NCBI RefSeq assembly: GCF_024138675.1
Contig: NZ_CP090959.1
Span: forward strand, 1,364,001 to 1,428,000
Direction: 5' to 3'
Source: Simiduia sp. 21SJ11W-1
GTDB taxonomy: Bacteria > Pseudomonadota > Gammaproteobacteria > Pseudomonadales > Cellvibrionaceae
Length of the DNA stretch: 64,000 nucleotides
How positions within the stretch are numbered: position 1 is the stretch's first letter; every line of letters starts with the position of its first letter. Under the pieces are notes generated by a model. That model did not search any database. It was not told the DNA's origin and saw nothing but the letters and a program-made list of their open reading frames with translations. This document shows, piece by piece, positions 33,777 to 47,959 of the stretch. The position numbers were made by a program, and so were the translations under genes.

Positions 33777-35777
33777 ATGCGATTTACGGTAACTGCACGC
33801 ATCGCCGGTGGTTTTGCGCTGATGCTCACGCTTTTGGCGGGCCTATTATGGACTGGTATCAGCGCCATCAGCCGTATTAACGATGGGCTGATCGAATTAA
33901 ACAGCAAGACCAAGCCACTGGTGGTCGCCAGTGGCCAGGCGCAAGAGTCGTTACTGCAAGCACGCCTTGCGGTGAACCGGTTTTATCTCAGTAAGAAACT
34001 CACGGCGCTAGACGCCATTGAAGCCCAGTTCAATCAGCAGCAGGCCCGCAATGAAGCTGCAATGCAAAAAGCGCTTGGGGTGAGCCAGGTCTTTACGACA
34101 CTGAGCGACCAGTTAAAGCAAGTGCAGCAATCTACTGCCTCGGTGTTTCAGGTAGCCCCCGACATCCTCGCAGCGCACCGTGAAGATCTTCAACTGGCGG
34201 CGGCAGTGGCGCAAAAGCGTAGCTTATTTACCGATATGTCTGATGAGATTGAAAGCAATATTATCGACTTGCAGGCCAGAGCCGGTAGCCGGTATGCAGC
34301 TGATTTGGATGAGCTCTACGATGCGGTTATGGGCGCTTCGGATCTGTCTGTGCGCGTGCTGGATCGCCCGCAGCGTATGGCGGTGCTCTCTGCGCGCAGC
34401 ACAGTGCAAAAGCGGCTGCAACGCATTGAGGGCCTGTTGTCTGATTTGTCTGTAAGCTTCTCTGGCAGTAGTGAAATGCAGGCTGTTGCCGGTGCGTTCC
34501 AGCGATTCAAAACTCAGGTATCAGGTGATGACGGCTTCCTTGCGCTATACGTAAAGCAGCTCTTGGCCCGCGATCGCGCGGATGACTTGCTGGCCCAGCT
34601 CGATGGCCATATGGATAAAGCGGTGTTGGAGCTCGACGAGGTGGTATCGGGTGCCCAGGCCATTGCGCAATCGCGCGCCAATAAAGCACAGGAGACTGTT
34701 AGCAGCAGTCGCTTTACCCTGCTGGCGTTTTTTGGCCTGGCTCTGGTTGTTGCAGTACTTGCCTCGCTCTACATCATCCGCTCCATACGGGAGCCGCTGC
34801 AAAAAGTGGTGCATTTTTTAACAGATATGGCGCAAGGCGATGTGCGTTATGACTTGTCTGTTCAGCGCGACGATGAACTGGGCGAGCTCGCCAAAAATAC
34901 CAATATTCTGGCAAGCCGGCTGCGTGAAGCGTTACTGGAAATTCACCAAAATGCGGAATCTCTGGCGGGGTCATCAGGCAAGAGTACAGGCCTTGCCGAG
35001 GCCGGCGATCAAACCGCCAAGCAGCAGATGGAGCACACGCGGCAATTTGCGATATCCATGACGGAAATGGTGAACACAGTACGGGAAGTGGCCAGCAGTG
35101 CCAGCCAAACCCTGGAGCAGGTGCGCACGGCAACAGAGCAAGCAGACTCGGGCCAGCAGGTAGTGAACGACAATATCCAGTCGATCAATTCGCTGGAGGC
35201 TGAAATCGCCCGCGCCGCGGATGTCATTGCAAAGCTGAATGAAAGAAGCAACAGCATCAGCGAGGTGCTGGAGGTGATTCGCAACATTGCCAACCAAACC
35301 AATTTGCTGGCCCTGAACGCGGCCATTGAAGCGGCTCGCGCCGGTGAGCAGGGGCGAGGCTTTGCCGTAGTGGCCGATGAAGTTCGCACACTGGCCAGCC
35401 GCACCCAGGACAGCACCACTGAAATCCAGGATATGATCGAGCGCTTGCAGCAGGAGGCCCGCGAGGCAGTAAACGTGATGGATCACAGCCAGCAGGAGGC
35501 CGCTGTCAGTGTGGAAAAAGCGCGGGATGCCGGCGTAGTGCTCGAAAAGATCAACGACACCATGCAAGGCATCAGTATGATGAACGCGCAGATTGCCAGC
35601 GCCGCAGAAGAGCAAAGTATGGTGAGCCGGGAAATGGAAAAAAATATTGAGGAAATTTCCGCAATGGCAGAAAACACCGCGCTGGCCTCGAAGCAAGGGC
35701 TTGAGGCAAGCGCCGATGTAGCCCGCCTGGCGGCTGGCCTCAAGCAGATGGTGGGGCAGTTCAAATTGCAGAGCTAG
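33777..35777 (+). CDS. methyl-accepting chemotaxis protein
   Basis: 666 residues. TM1 about 8-30, a periplasmic helical sensor of about 280 residues (four-helix-bundle type), TM2 about 318-340 ([20 protein letters not shown]), then HAMP, and the signalling domain with the conserved hairpin tip [20 protein letters not shown] and [13 protein letters not shown]. It transmits ligand state to CheA/CheW. Ligand unknown. The start is ATG 33777, 14 bp after the Cys-rich gene. Confidence 0.95.
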   Translation: MRFTVTARIAGGFALMLTLLAGLLWTGISAISRINDGLIELNSKTKPLVVASGQAQESLLQARLAVNRFYLSKKLTALDAIEAQFNQQQARNEAAMQKALGVSQVFTTLSDQLKQVQQSTASVFQVAPDILAAHREDLQLAAAVAQKRSLFTDMSDEIESNIIDLQARAGSRYAADLDELYDAVMGASDLSVRVLDRPQRMAVLSARSTVQKRLQRIEGLLSDLSVSFSGSSEMQAVAGAFQRFKTQVSGDDGFLALYVKQLLARDRADDLLAQLDGHMDKAVLELDEVVSGAQAIAQSRANKAQETVSSSRFTLLAFFGLALVVAVLASLYIIRSIREPLQKVVHFLTDMAQGDVRYDLSVQRDDELGELAKNTNILASRLREALLEIHQNAESLAGSSGKSTGLAEAGDQTAKQQMEHTRQFAISMTEMVNTVREVASSASQTLEQVRTATEQADSGQQVVNDNIQSINSLEAEIARAADVIAKLNERSNSISEVLEVIRNIANQTNLLALNAAIEAARAGEQGRGFAVVADEVRTLASRTQDSTTEIQDMIERLQQEAREAVNVMDHSQQEAAVSVEKARDAGVVLEKINDTMQGISMMNAQIASAAEEQSMVSREMEKNIEEISAMAENTALASKQGLEASADVARLAAGLKQMVGQFKLQS

Positions 35778-35880
35778 ATTGGCAGCCGGGGATGGGTGTT
35801 ACGTAAAACTGATGTGAATGGGGTAGTATGCGTGCTTGTTTCGGCGCGCCTTTGCATCAGTAAAATGTTGACCCGGTAAG

Positions 35881-37377
35881 ATGACAAACCCACCTTTGAA
35901 CAATTCTTCAGGCGCTAAGCCAGCGGCCAGCAGGCCAGATTGGCTGGCGGCTTTCGGCGAGCGCCTGCGGCGCGATTTTCCCGATGTGTTCGCCGCCCAA
36001 AAGCTTTCTGTGGCCCTGTCTGGTGGGCTGGATTCTGCCGTGCTTTTACATCTGTTGGCTGGGCTCGGTTTGCCGGTACATGCCATTCACGTCAATCACC
36101 AGTTATCCCCCAACGCCGATGCCTGGCAATCACACTGTGAACAGCTGTGTGCGTCGCTCGATGTGCCCTTTGAGGCCCACAGGGTAACGGTGGCAGCGCG
36201 TGGTCGCGGGTTGGAAGATGCAGCCAGAGCCAGCCGGTATCAGGTGTTTGAACAGGCCCTTGCCCACGGGGGCCTACTCGTTACCGCGCATCACCAGGAT
36301 GATCAGGCCGAAACCTTGCTGTTGCGATTGCTGCGTGGTGCCGGAGTGGAAGGTATGGGGGCCATGGCGGCCAGACGGCCATTGGCCGCCGGCGAATTGG
36401 TGCGCCCGCTGCTAGCCGTGCCCCGCAAACAGCTTGAGCAATGGGCGCATACGTTGGGCGTGCGCTACGTTGAAGATGAAAGCAATTCCGATGAGGCGCT
36501 TGATCGCAACTACCTGCGCCATCGGGTGCTCCCATTGCTGCATGAAAGGTGGCCGGCCGCAGCCCGCCAATTGGCAGCCGCAGCCGAATTAAGCGGTGAA
36601 TCCCGGGTGCTGCTGGCAGACCTTGCCGAACTTGACGCAGCCCGGCTTGACGCAGCCCGGCTGGACGCAGCCCGGCTGGACGCAGCCCGGCTGGACGCAG
36701 CCCGGCTGGACGCAGCCCGGCTTGACATACGGCCCGAGCGTTTGGGTGAATCCATTGATCTGGCGGTGCTGGCGGGCTTGTCTGCGCTGCGACAAAAAAA
36801 TCTGGTGCGCCATTGGTTGGCGCAGCGATCGTTGGTGTTGAGCCGGGTGCAATTGGCGCAACTGCTCCAACTTTGGCTGGTAGCCGAGGCAGACACACAG
36901 CCCCAGTTGCTATTGGCCACGCCCGGTGGTCAGGTGCGATTTTACCGCTACCAGCGGCGCGGTTATCTCATCCGGCTGGGCCATAGCAAAGGCGACGCCG
37001 CCTCATGGTCACTGCCGGCCGGGCCTTTGTATCCAGAGCGTAGCTATCGCTTTAATACAGCCTTGGGTGTTATGGGGCTGGCAATGCGCGCAGCAAGCAC
37101 GGGGCTGGCTCTGCCCGATGCTGGCCATTGGTGGTTGCGCAGCCGGCAGGCGGGCGACAGGTGCCAGCCCGCGCACCGCAATCGCTCCCAAACGCTTAAA
37201 AAGTGCCTGCAGGAATCCGGACTGGTGCCCTGGCTACGCCCCATGACGCCCTTGGTGTGCAACCCTCAAAACCCGCAACAGATTTGGGCGGCGGGTGATC
37301 TTTGGCTCGACCGGGACGCGCCTCTGGCAGAGGCAGGTGGCTACCAATTGCACTGGTGGTTTGAGGGTGATTTGTAA
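35881..37377 (+). CDS. tilS: tRNA(Ile)-lysidine synthase with internal LDAAR repeats
   Basis: 498 residues. Lysidinylates C34 of tRNA-Ile(CAU) so that it reads AUA. The ATP-pyrophosphatase P-loop is SGGLDS (47-52), followed by HVNHQLSPNAD, TAHHQDDQAETLLLRLLRG and the C-terminal domain ending with SRQAGDRCQPAHR. Residues 251-282 are six tandem LDAAR units plus LD, which lie between the catalytic and C-terminal regions. The frame is kept because the unit is 15 bp. ATG 35881 is used. Confidence 0.95.
   Translation: MTNPPLNNSSGAKPAASRPDWLAAFGERLRRDFPDVFAAQKLSVALSGGLDSAVLLHLLAGLGLPVHAIHVNHQLSPNADAWQSHCEQLCASLDVPFEAHRVTVAARGRGLEDAARASRYQVFEQALAHGGLLVTAHHQDDQAETLLLRLLRGAGVEGMGAMAARRPLAAGELVRPLLAVPRKQLEQWAHTLGVRYVEDESNSDEALDRNYLRHRVLPLLHERWPAAARQLAAAAELSGESRVLLADLAELDAARLDAARLDAARLDAARLDAARLDAARLDIRPERLGESIDLAVLAGLSALRQKNLVRHWLAQRSLVLSRVQLAQLLQLWLVAEADTQPQLLLATPGGQVRFYRYQRRGYLIRLGHSKGDAASWSLPAGPLYPERSYRFNTALGVMGLAMRAASTGLALPDAGHWWLRSRQAGDRCQPAHRNRSQTLKKCLQESGLVPWLRPMTPLVCNPQNPQQIWAAGDLWLDRDAPLAEAGGYQLHWWFEGDL
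36631..36726 (+). repeat. 15-bp minisatellite inside tilS
   Basis: Six units, two of cttgacgcagcccgg and four of ctggacgcagcccgg, plus a partial seventh (cttgac). The copies are nearly identical, indicating recent expansion. Confidence 0.95.
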
Positions 37378-37606
37378 TTGAGGCCGCAGGGGTTTTCTGG
37401 TAGTCTGGCGTCCCATCTCAAGGGTGGTGGCTCTCTTATCCCCCCAGTCGCAAAAAGATCGTCAGAAGGCCCCGTTAAACGGCTCGGCTTTCCGGCGTTT
37501 TGTGCTTTTGTGTGGTGTGAGCCAGCCCAGGCGGGAAGCCCTGTTGAATCGGGCTACACTGCCAGCTGTCTTTAAACACCGCGGCACACTTATTGGCTGC
37601 ACTTAG

Positions 37607-39250
<1,644 letters not shown>

Positions 39251-39266
39251 TTGCAGTAGGAATTGA

Positions 39267-41462
<2,196 letters not shown>

Positions 41463-41476
41463 TTCACGGTGATTGC

Positions 41477-41515
41477 AAAACGGGTAGCGCAGGCATCGCC
41501 GCGCTACCCGTTTTT
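41477..41515 (+). terminator. Rho-independent terminator after eno
   Basis: 14-bp stem aaaacgggtagcgc / gcgctacccgtttt with a 10-nt loop and a T run. Confidence 0.92.
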
Positions 41516-41562
41516 CGTTTAAGCTCTGGCAAACACACGCTGCAAATGGTTCACAACGCGCA

Positions 41563-41853
41563 ATGAAATGGCTACTTCCCATATTGGTTTTACTGCTGGC
41601 GGCCCTGCAATACCGCCTGTGGGTGGGTGAGGGCAGTTATGCCGAGGTGGCACGCCTGGAGGCCGCCATTGAGCGCCAGCGGGTTGAAAACGACAAAATG
41701 CGTGAACGCAATCGCGTACTGGCTGTTGAGGTGCGCGAGCTAAAAAATGGCCTGGATGCCATTGAAGAACGCGCACGGCTGGAAATGGGCATGATCAAAG
41801 AGGGCGAGTCCTTTTACATGCTGGTTGAACCCGAGCCGGAAGCACGCAAATGA
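41563..41853 (+). CDS. ftsB: cell-division protein FtsB
   Basis: 96 residues. A single N-terminal TM helix (LLPILVLLLAALQYRLW) is followed by a coiled coil (about 25-70) and the conserved ERARLEMGMIKEGESFY. Works in the FtsQLB complex at the septum, in the inner membrane. Its stop overlaps the ispD start by four bases (ATGA), as in related genomes. First gene after the eno terminator. Confidence 0.95.
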   Translation: MKWLLPILVLLLAALQYRLWVGEGSYAEVARLEAAIERQRVENDKMRERNRVLAVEVRELKNGLDAIEERARLEMGMIKEGESFYMLVEPEPEARK

Positions 41854-42569
41854 GTGCCCTATGGGTAGTGGTACCGGCTGCCGGTATTGGTTCACGCATG
41901 CAAGCGGCTATGCCAAAACAATACCTGCCGTTGGCCGGGCGTACTGTGATAGAGCACACCCTGGAGCGCTTGCTGGCCATCGAATCCCTAGCAGGCCTCA
42001 TTGTGGCCCTGCATCCGGACGATGCGCACTTCCACCATTTGCCCCTTTCGAGCAATCCGCGCATTACGCCCATTACCGGCGGTGCCGAGCGTGCCGATTC
42101 CGTGCGCCGCGCCTTGAGCGCGCTCTGCACCAAAGCCGGCCCGGATGATTGGGTGCTGGTACATGATGCGGCGCGCCCGTGTATTACGCCCGAGGTATTG
42201 AACAGTTTTGTTGCACGGGTACTGCAGTCGGCTAGCCACACCCATTGTGGCGCGATACTGGCAGCCCCTGTGGCCGATACGCTAAAGCGTGTGGGCGAGG
42301 GCGCAACCATTGCCGAAACGGTAGACCGCCGCGGGCTGTGGGCTGCCCAAACCCCGCAGATGTTTCGCTATCAGGCGCTCCAAAACGCCTTGGTGCAGGC
42401 GCAAAATTCGGGCCTTGTAATTACTGATGAAGCCAGTGCCATTGAGGGCGCAGGCCTTAGTGCAATGGTAGTGAATGGCCCCAGTGATAATCTAAAAATT
42501 ACCCGGCCTGAGGATCTGCCCTTGGCGGAGTTAATTTTGCAGGCTCAAAAACAAAGTGACAGGTCATGA
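41850..42569 (+). CDS. ispD: 2-C-methyl-D-erythritol 4-phosphate cytidylyltransferase
   Basis: 239 residues. MEP-pathway enzyme attaching CMP to methylerythritol phosphate. The N-terminal nucleotide-binding loop [20 protein letters not shown] and [11 protein letters not shown] are typical, as are [12 protein letters not shown] and [16 protein letters not shown]. Overlaps ftsB at the start and ispF at the end by four bases each, indicating translational coupling. Confidence 0.97.
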   Translation: MSALWVVVPAAGIGSRMQAAMPKQYLPLAGRTVIEHTLERLLAIESLAGLIVALHPDDAHFHHLPLSSNPRITPITGGAERADSVRRALSALCTKAGPDDWVLVHDAARPCITPEVLNSFVARVLQSASHTHCGAILAAPVADTLKRVGEGATIAETVDRRGLWAAQTPQMFRYQALQNALVQAQNSGLVITDEASAIEGAGLSAMVVNGPSDNLKITRPEDLPLAELILQAQKQSDRS

Positions 42570-43042
42570 GAATAGGTAACGGCTACGATGTGCACGCCTT
42601 TGGCGAGGGCGACAAAATTGTGCTCGGTGGTGTGATGATTCCCTACGAGCGCGGTTTGATTGCCCACTCAGATGGCGATGTATTGCTGCATGCGCTCGCC
42701 GATGCGCTGCTGGGTGCCTGCGCCTTGGGCGACATTGGCAAACACTTCCCCGATACCGATGCCCAGTTTAAAAACGCCGATAGCCGCGCGCTGTTGCGCA
42801 TGGTGTACGCCAAGGTGAAAGCGCTGGGTTATCAGTTGGTGAATGCCGATATGACCATCGTGGCCCAGGCACCCAAAATGGCGCCCTACATCAGCCGAAT
42901 GGCCGAGCACATCGCCGCCGATTTAGAGGCCGGTGTGGGCCAGGTAAATGTGAAGGCCACCACCACAGAGCGCTTGGGGTTTACCGGCCGCAAAGAAGGC
43001 ATCGCCTGCTACGCGGTAGTGCTGTTGGGCCCACGCACGTGA
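42566..43042 (+). CDS. ispF: 2-C-methyl-D-erythritol 2,4-cyclodiphosphate synthase
   Basis: 158 residues. Next MEP-pathway step, releasing CMP to form the cyclodiphosphate. Zinc-site motif GYDVHAF at the N-terminus, [28 protein letters not shown] and the late [17 protein letters not shown]. Trimeric cytoplasmic enzyme. Coupled by four-base overlaps to ispD and truD. Confidence 0.98.
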   Translation: MRIGNGYDVHAFGEGDKIVLGGVMIPYERGLIAHSDGDVLLHALADALLGACALGDIGKHFPDTDAQFKNADSRALLRMVYAKVKALGYQLVNADMTIVAQAPKMAPYISRMAEHIAADLEAGVGQVNVKATTTERLGFTGRKEGIACYAVVLLGPRT

Positions 43043-44058
43043 ACGAATTTAATCTGGATTTCCCCCGTGCGCTGGGCGCGCCAGAGGTAAGCGCAGGTTT
43101 TCGCGTTGAATGTGAAGACTTTGTGGTGAATGAAGTGCTGGGTTTTGAGCCTTCCAATGACGGCGAGCACCAGCTGCTTGAGGTGATCAAACGCGACGAC
43201 AACACCCCCTGGGTGGCCAAGCAAATCGCGCAGATTGCCGGTGTAAAACCCATGGATGTGGGCTATTGCGGCATGAAAGACAGGCGCGCAGTTACCCGCC
43301 AGTGGTTCAGCGTGTATTTACCCAAAGCGCAACCTCTCGACTGGCAGGCATTGAATACTGAAACTACGCAACTTGTGCGCGTTGCCCGCCACCATAAAAA
43401 GCTGCGCCGCGGTGAGCATCAGGCCAATGAATTTTTAATCCGGCTGCGCGACTGCCAGGGCGATCTTGCCGGTGTGGAGCAGCGCCTTGCGCGTATTGCC
43501 GAGCAGGGCGTGCCGAATTATTTTGGAGAGCAGCGCTTTGGGCGCAATGCCAGTAATTTAATAGCGGCAGAGCAGGCCTTTGCGCAGGCGGCCAGTGAAC
43601 CCGAGGGTGCGCGCCCGCGCCGCTCGCGCAAAAAAGGCGGCCGGCGCCCGGCCGCGCAAGGCGGTGCAGGCATGAGTGTGTCGGCGGCGCGCTCTTGGTT
43701 ATTCAACCAGGTACTCGCAGCGCGGGTTAACGCCAGCCAATGGCGCGAGCCCATGGCCGGCGAGCCAAATCCTGAACCCTCAGGCCCGCTTTGGGGGCGC
43801 GGGCGCAATCCGGCAGGCGAGGCGCTGCTGGCATTGGAAGATTCGGTGCTCACACCATGGCGCAACTGGTGCAATAGCCTCGAGCACGCAGGGCTTTCCC
43901 AGGAGCGCCGGGCCTTGTGCCTGCAGCCGCAGGCGTTGCGCTGGCACTTCGAGGGCCAGGATCTGTGTTTGGCTTTTACCTTGGCGCCGGGCCAATTTGC
44001 CACGGCGGTGCTGCGTGAAATCGCAGTGCTGATCACGCCTGAGCTGGCCGCTGAATAA
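43039..44058 (+). CDS. truD: tRNA pseudouridine(13) synthase
   Basis: 339 residues. Makes pseudouridine 13 in tRNA-Glu. The catalytic Asp lies in [19 protein letters not shown], followed by [17 protein letters not shown] and [19 protein letters not shown] start at 43039 overlaps the ispF stop (GTGA). A strongly basic insert ([14 protein letters not shown], about residues 194-207) lies in the TruD-specific region and might aid RNA binding. Confidence 0.95.
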   Translation: MNEFNLDFPRALGAPEVSAGFRVECEDFVVNEVLGFEPSNDGEHQLLEVIKRDDNTPWVAKQIAQIAGVKPMDVGYCGMKDRRAVTRQWFSVYLPKAQPLDWQALNTETTQLVRVARHHKKLRRGEHQANEFLIRLRDCQGDLAGVEQRLARIAEQGVPNYFGEQRFGRNASNLIAAEQAFAQAASEPEGARPRRSRKKGGRRPAAQGGAGMSVSAARSWLFNQVLAARVNASQWREPMAGEPNPEPSGPLWGRGRNPAGEALLALEDSVLTPWRNWCNSLEHAGLSQERRALCLQPQALRWHFEGQDLCLAFTLAPGQFATAVLREIAVLITPELAAE

Positions 44059-44203
44059 TTAACAAAGGGCAGGTGAGAGCCTGCTGAACGAGGCTTACGC
44101 TGTGATATAGTTCACGGCGCTAAGTGGCCCATGAGGCCGAGAAGAATAAGCAGGACCTTGTGGGGACAGTTGCGTGACCAATTTATTACTGCAGGGGGTT
44201 GGA

Positions 44204-44845
44204 ATGACCTCCCAGCGCACCCGAGAGCGTCTGATTCAGCGGCTGATGGATCAGGGTGTTTCAAACGAACAGGTGTTAGATATTATTCGCAACACCCCGC
44301 GCCATATATTTCTGGACGAGGCGCTCTCCCATCGCGCCTACGAAGATTCCTCCCTGCCTATTGGCTTCGGCCAAACCCTGTCGCAACCCTATATCGTGGC
44401 CCGCATGACGGAACTCCTGGTGGGCGCCGCTGCCAAACTGGATAAAGTGTTGGAAATCGGCACCGGCTCCGGTTACCAGACTGTGGTACTCGCCCAGTTG
44501 GTAAAGCAGCTCTACAGTGTGGAGCGCATTAAGCCATTGCAGGATAAAGCCCGTGAGCGCATTCGCACATTGGGGTTGCGCAACGTTTTCTTGCGCCACG
44601 CCGATGGTGGCTTTGGTTGGCCCGAGCAGGGCCCGTTTGATGCCATCTTGAGTGCCGCCGCACCGCGCACAGTGCCGGAGGGGCTCAAAAAACAGCTGGC
44701 CCCTAACGGTGTGCTGGTTATTCCCGTGGGAGGCGATCAACAGGAGTTGCAATTAGTGATGCGCGATGGCGATACCGACACCTTCGTCACCCGCACTATT
44801 GAACCCGTTAAATTTGTGCCGTTGCTCTCTGGTACAACCCGATAA
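44204..44845 (+). CDS. pcm: protein-L-isoaspartate O-methyltransferase
   Basis: 213 residues from ATG 44204. Repairs isoaspartyl residues using SAM. Family words: [33 protein letters not shown], the SAM loop [16 protein letters not shown] and [10 protein letters not shown]. Pseudomonas Pcm begins [10 protein letters not shown], exactly as here, so the upstream in-frame GTG at 44174 is less likely. surE, often found between truD and pcm in related bacteria, is absent from the 145-bp gap. Confidence 0.95.
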   Translation: MTSQRTRERLIQRLMDQGVSNEQVLDIIRNTPRHIFLDEALSHRAYEDSSLPIGFGQTLSQPYIVARMTELLVGAAAKLDKVLEIGTGSGYQTVVLAQLVKQLYSVERIKPLQDKARERIRTLGLRNVFLRHADGGFGWPEQGPFDAILSAAAPRTVPEGLKKQLAPNGVLVIPVGGDQQELQLVMRDGDTDTFVTRTIEPVKFVPLLSGTTR

Positions 44846-44863
44846 TACAGGAACCTCTCTCAC

Positions 44864-45853
44864 ATGAAAGCAGCCTTCAAGCGCTATCTCCCCGTGTATT
44901 TAAAAGGTATGGCGATGGGGGCGGCTGATGTGGTGCCCGGTGTGTCTGGCGGCACAGTGGCCTTCGTTACCGGCATCTATGATGACTTTATCAATGCGTT
45001 GCGGGCCATCAGGCCCGCCACATTTTCCGTGTTATTAAAAGAAGGCCCCGCCAGCGCCTGGCGCGCCATTAACGGGAATTTCCTGCTGGCAGTGGTGGCG
45101 GGCATTGCCACCAGCCTGTTTACCTTTGCCGGTATTATCAGTTATTGCCTGGCAACCTATCCGCTGCTGGTGTGGTCGCTGTTTTTTGGTTTGATTTTCG
45201 CCTCCTCCGTCTACATGTATCGCCAGCTTGAACAGCGTGGCAGGGCCGAGTGGGTGTTTTTGATTATCGGGCTGTTATTTGCCTGGGGGGTAAGCCTGGT
45301 ACGCCCCACGGAATTCCCCCCCTATGACTGGATGCTGTTCTTTGCCGGCGCCCTTGCCATCTGCGCCATGATTTTGCCAGGCATTTCCGGCAGCTTTATC
45401 CTGTTGCTCATTGGCGCCTACCCATTATTTTTGCACGCCCTTAAAACCCCGGATCTGCCCATGCTCGGGTTCTTTTTAGCAGGCTGTGTAACCGGATTGC
45501 TGCTGTTTTCCCATGTGCTCGGTTATCTGCTTGCACACTTTAGGGCCCGTACCCTGGCACTGCTTACGGGCTTTTTATTTGGCTCTTTAAGCGTCATTTG
45601 GCCCTGGAAGCATGTTGTGCAAACCCGTGTAAACAGCAAGGGCGAAACAGTGCCCTTTATTCAGGAAAATGTAATGCCCCTACAATACGAGGCGCTGGCA
45701 GGTCAGCAGTCGCAATGGGAGCTGTGTGTATTGATGATGCTCGCAGGCTGCGTGTTGGTATGGGGTATTGAATGGGTTGCTGGGGTGGTGGCACGTAGGT
45801 CTACCTCTGATCCGAAGAAATCCTCGGATGATCGTAATTCGTTCACAAACTAA
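44864..45853 (+). CDS. DUF368 undecaprenyl-phosphate transporter (PopT family)
   Basis: 329-residue polytopic inner-membrane protein. The signature GAADVVPGVSGGTVAFVTGIYD is at the N-terminus, and a second, inverted-repeat version, AICAMILPGISGSFILLLIG, lies at the centre. DUF368 proteins were shown to return the lipid carrier undecaprenyl phosphate across the membrane for peptidoglycan and O-antigen synthesis. Lies 18 bp after pcm and before nlpD. The C-terminal 80 residues are less conserved. Confidence 0.9.
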   Translation: MKAAFKRYLPVYLKGMAMGAADVVPGVSGGTVAFVTGIYDDFINALRAIRPATFSVLLKEGPASAWRAINGNFLLAVVAGIATSLFTFAGIISYCLATYPLLVWSLFFGLIFASSVYMYRQLEQRGRAEWVFLIIGLLFAWGVSLVRPTEFPPYDWMLFFAGALAICAMILPGISGSFILLLIGAYPLFLHALKTPDLPMLGFFLAGCVTGLLLFSHVLGYLLAHFRARTLALLTGFLFGSLSVIWPWKHVVQTRVNSKGETVPFIQENVMPLQYEALAGQQSQWELCVLMMLAGCVLVWGIEWVAGVVARRSTSDPKKSSDDRNSFTN

Positions 45854-45930
45854 CAGAATAGTTTTAGATAATTTTCTAATATGTCTATTCTGTTAATTAT
45901 CAAAGTGAATATAAGGTCAGCGCGTAAGTC

Positions 45931-46737
45931 GTGCCATTTCAATCGCTAAAGCAAAAAACGGTTATATCGGCATTTGGCCAACTTGGCCAAATGGCAGTGG
46001 CGCTGGCGTTGCTTTTGGGGCTGTTTGGGTGCGCCTCGGGCGGTGGTGGTGCACCGGTATCGGAGCGCACGCGGCCTGCCCCTATTTCGGGCGTTGATCG
46101 CCATGTGGTAAAACCCGGCGATACCCTCTATTCGATCGCATGGCGCTATGGCGTTGATTATAAAGCACTTTCTCGCCGCAATGGCATTGGTAGCAGCTAC
46201 ACAATTTACCCGGGCCAAATAATTTACCTCGATGTCGATAAAAAACCAGTGACTGCCAAGTCACGCCCAGTAGTAAAAAGAAGCCCGACCACAACACAGA
46301 AGCCCGTGGCCAAAATGCCAGCCGCTAAACCTGTCATTCCTGTCAAGACTGCAGGTATGATAGGTCCGGTAAACTGGGTCTGGCCAGCGAAAGGGAGAAT
46401 CATTCGCAATTACTCCCCGGCCAGTGGGCTGAATAAAGGGATTGATATTGAAGGGCGTTTAGGAGAGCCTGTGCATTCCGCTGGCGCAGGCACCGTTGTT
46501 TACGCCGGCGATGGATTAAGGGGTTACGGCAAGTTGCTCATCATCAAACACGATGAAACTTACCTAAGCGCTTATGCACACAACAGCAAATTATTCGTTA
46601 AAGAGGGAGATAAAGTTAAAGGCAATCAGAAAATTGCCGAAATAGGGTCAAGTGGTACTGATACCACAAAGCTTCACTTTGAAATCAGACGCAAAGGACA
46701 ACCGGTAGATCCGCTCAAATACTTACCAAAGCGGTGA
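45931..46737 (+). CDS. nlpD: LysM/M23-like lipoprotein, amidase activator
   Basis: 268 residues. Lipobox LFGC after a hydrophobic stretch; a LysM domain (HVVKPGDTLYSIAWRYGVDY, about 54-98); a linker; a C-terminal M23-like domain in which the usual HxGxD has become NKGIDIEG, so zinc binding is lost. This is the state of NlpD proteins that activate the amidase AmiC during division. The GTG at 45931 is preferred to the internal ATG at 45991, because only the longer form has the basic residues needed ahead of the signal helix. It lies before rpoS, as in other gammaproteobacteria. Confidence 0.93.
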   Translation: MPFQSLKQKTVISAFGQLGQMAVALALLLGLFGCASGGGGAPVSERTRPAPISGVDRHVVKPGDTLYSIAWRYGVDYKALSRRNGIGSSYTIYPGQIIYLDVDKKPVTAKSRPVVKRSPTTTQKPVAKMPAAKPVIPVKTAGMIGPVNWVWPAKGRIIRNYSPASGLNKGIDIEGRLGEPVHSAGAGTVVYAGDGLRGYGKLLIIKHDETYLSAYAHNSKLFVKEGDKVKGNQKIAEIGSSGTDTTKLHFEIRRKGQPVDPLKYLPKR

Positions 46738-46895
46738 CAAAAACCGGGACGCGCAGAAGTGAAAGCCGACATTTAGCCAATAAAGATAAGCAGTCTTAAA
46801 CTGCAGGCTAAATAGTCCGTCAAGGGTGTAGGGTTTGGGAAGTGCCTGTAAGGGCTTTCTTGGATTTTGCTAACCGAGAAGAAAGGGCTAGAACT

Positions 46896-47885
46896 ATGGC
46901 AGTACAAAATAACAGGGATTCAGCATCCTACGGAATTGAAGACGTAGCAGTACACGGCGCAGATGAAATTCTAAAAAGTGTCTCTTCGAAAAAATCTGAT
47001 TCAACACGATTGACCAGCGCATTTGATGAGGCTGGTACCTACCAAAAAACGCTAGACGCAACACAGCTTTACCTCAATGAGATTGGCTTCTCGCCGCTTT
47101 TGTCGGCAGAGGAAGAAGTGTACTTTTCCCGCAAGGCCCTGAAGGGCGACGAAAGTGCCCGCAAGCGCATGATAGAGAGCAACCTGCGGTTGGTTGTGAA
47201 AATCGCAAGGCGCTATGTAAATCGCGGCCTGGCACTGCTGGATTTGATTGAGGAAGGTAATCTGGGGCTTATTCGAGCCGTTGAAAAATTCGACCCGGAG
47301 CGCGGTTTCCGCTTCTCTACCTATGCAACCTGGTGGATTCGTCAAACCATAGAGCGCGCCATCATGAACCAGACGCGCACCATCCGTTTGCCGATTCATG
47401 TGGTTAAAGAATTAAATGTTTATTTGCGTGCAGCGCGTGAACTCACCCAGAAGTTGGATCACGAGCCCACGCCAGATGAAATTGCAACACTGCTAGAAAA
47501 ACCCGTGGCCGATGTAGAGCGTATGTTAAAGCTCAATGAGCGGGTAACCAGTATGGATGTGCCCATGGGGCCATCGTCTGACAAGGCGCTGGTAGATTCC
47601 ATTCCGGATCAGCAAGAGTCAGACCCGGTGATGTTACTGCAAGACTCGGATTTGCATGAAAGCCTTGATGGCTGGCTGTGTGAGCTGACAGAAAAACAGC
47701 GTGAAGTGATTGCCCGCCGGTTTGGCCTGCGCGGTTTTGAAACCAGCACCCTAGAAGAAGTAGGGCGTGAAATTGGCCTCACCCGTGAGCGTGTGCGCCA
47801 AATTCAGGTTGAGGCCTTAAAGCGTTTGCGCGACATTCTGGAAAAGCAGGGCCTTGATGGCCAGGCATTGTTCAGCGCCATGTAG
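46896..47885 (+). CDS. rpoS: stationary-phase sigma factor RpoS
   Basis: 329 residues, the usual length. Sigma-70 regions: 1.2 ([19 protein letters not shown]), 2 ([39 protein letters not shown]), 3 and 4 with the helix-turn-helix [20 protein letters not shown]. The ATG at 46896, after gaagaaagg, matches the family start; an in-frame ATG at 46842 would add 18 residues. The rpoS promoter commonly lies inside nlpD. Confidence 0.97.
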   Translation: MAVQNNRDSASYGIEDVAVHGADEILKSVSSKKSDSTRLTSAFDEAGTYQKTLDATQLYLNEIGFSPLLSAEEEVYFSRKALKGDESARKRMIESNLRLVVKIARRYVNRGLALLDLIEEGNLGLIRAVEKFDPERGFRFSTYATWWIRQTIERAIMNQTRTIRLPIHVVKELNVYLRAARELTQKLDHEPTPDEIATLLEKPVADVERMLKLNERVTSMDVPMGPSSDKALVDSIPDQQESDPVMLLQDSDLHESLDGWLCELTEKQREVIARRFGLRGFETSTLEEVGREIGLTRERVRQIQVEALKRLRDILEKQGLDGQALFSAM

Positions 47886-47911
47886 CAGGCATTTAGCTTT
47901 TCGGTTGCAAT

Positions 47912-47937
47912 AAAAAACCCGGCATGCCGGGTTTTTT
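47912..47937. terminator. bidirectional terminator between rpoS and rnb
   Basis: Perfect palindrome of A6, cccggcatgccggg and T6, serving both convergent genes. Confidence 0.93.
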
Positions 47938-47959
47938 ATTGCCTGAAGGTTGGGGCGCG

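Noticed and set aside
36596-36841. ORFs in other frames across the tilS minisatellite
   Set aside because: The 15-bp unit is open in several frames by chance; TilS homology fixes the true frame.
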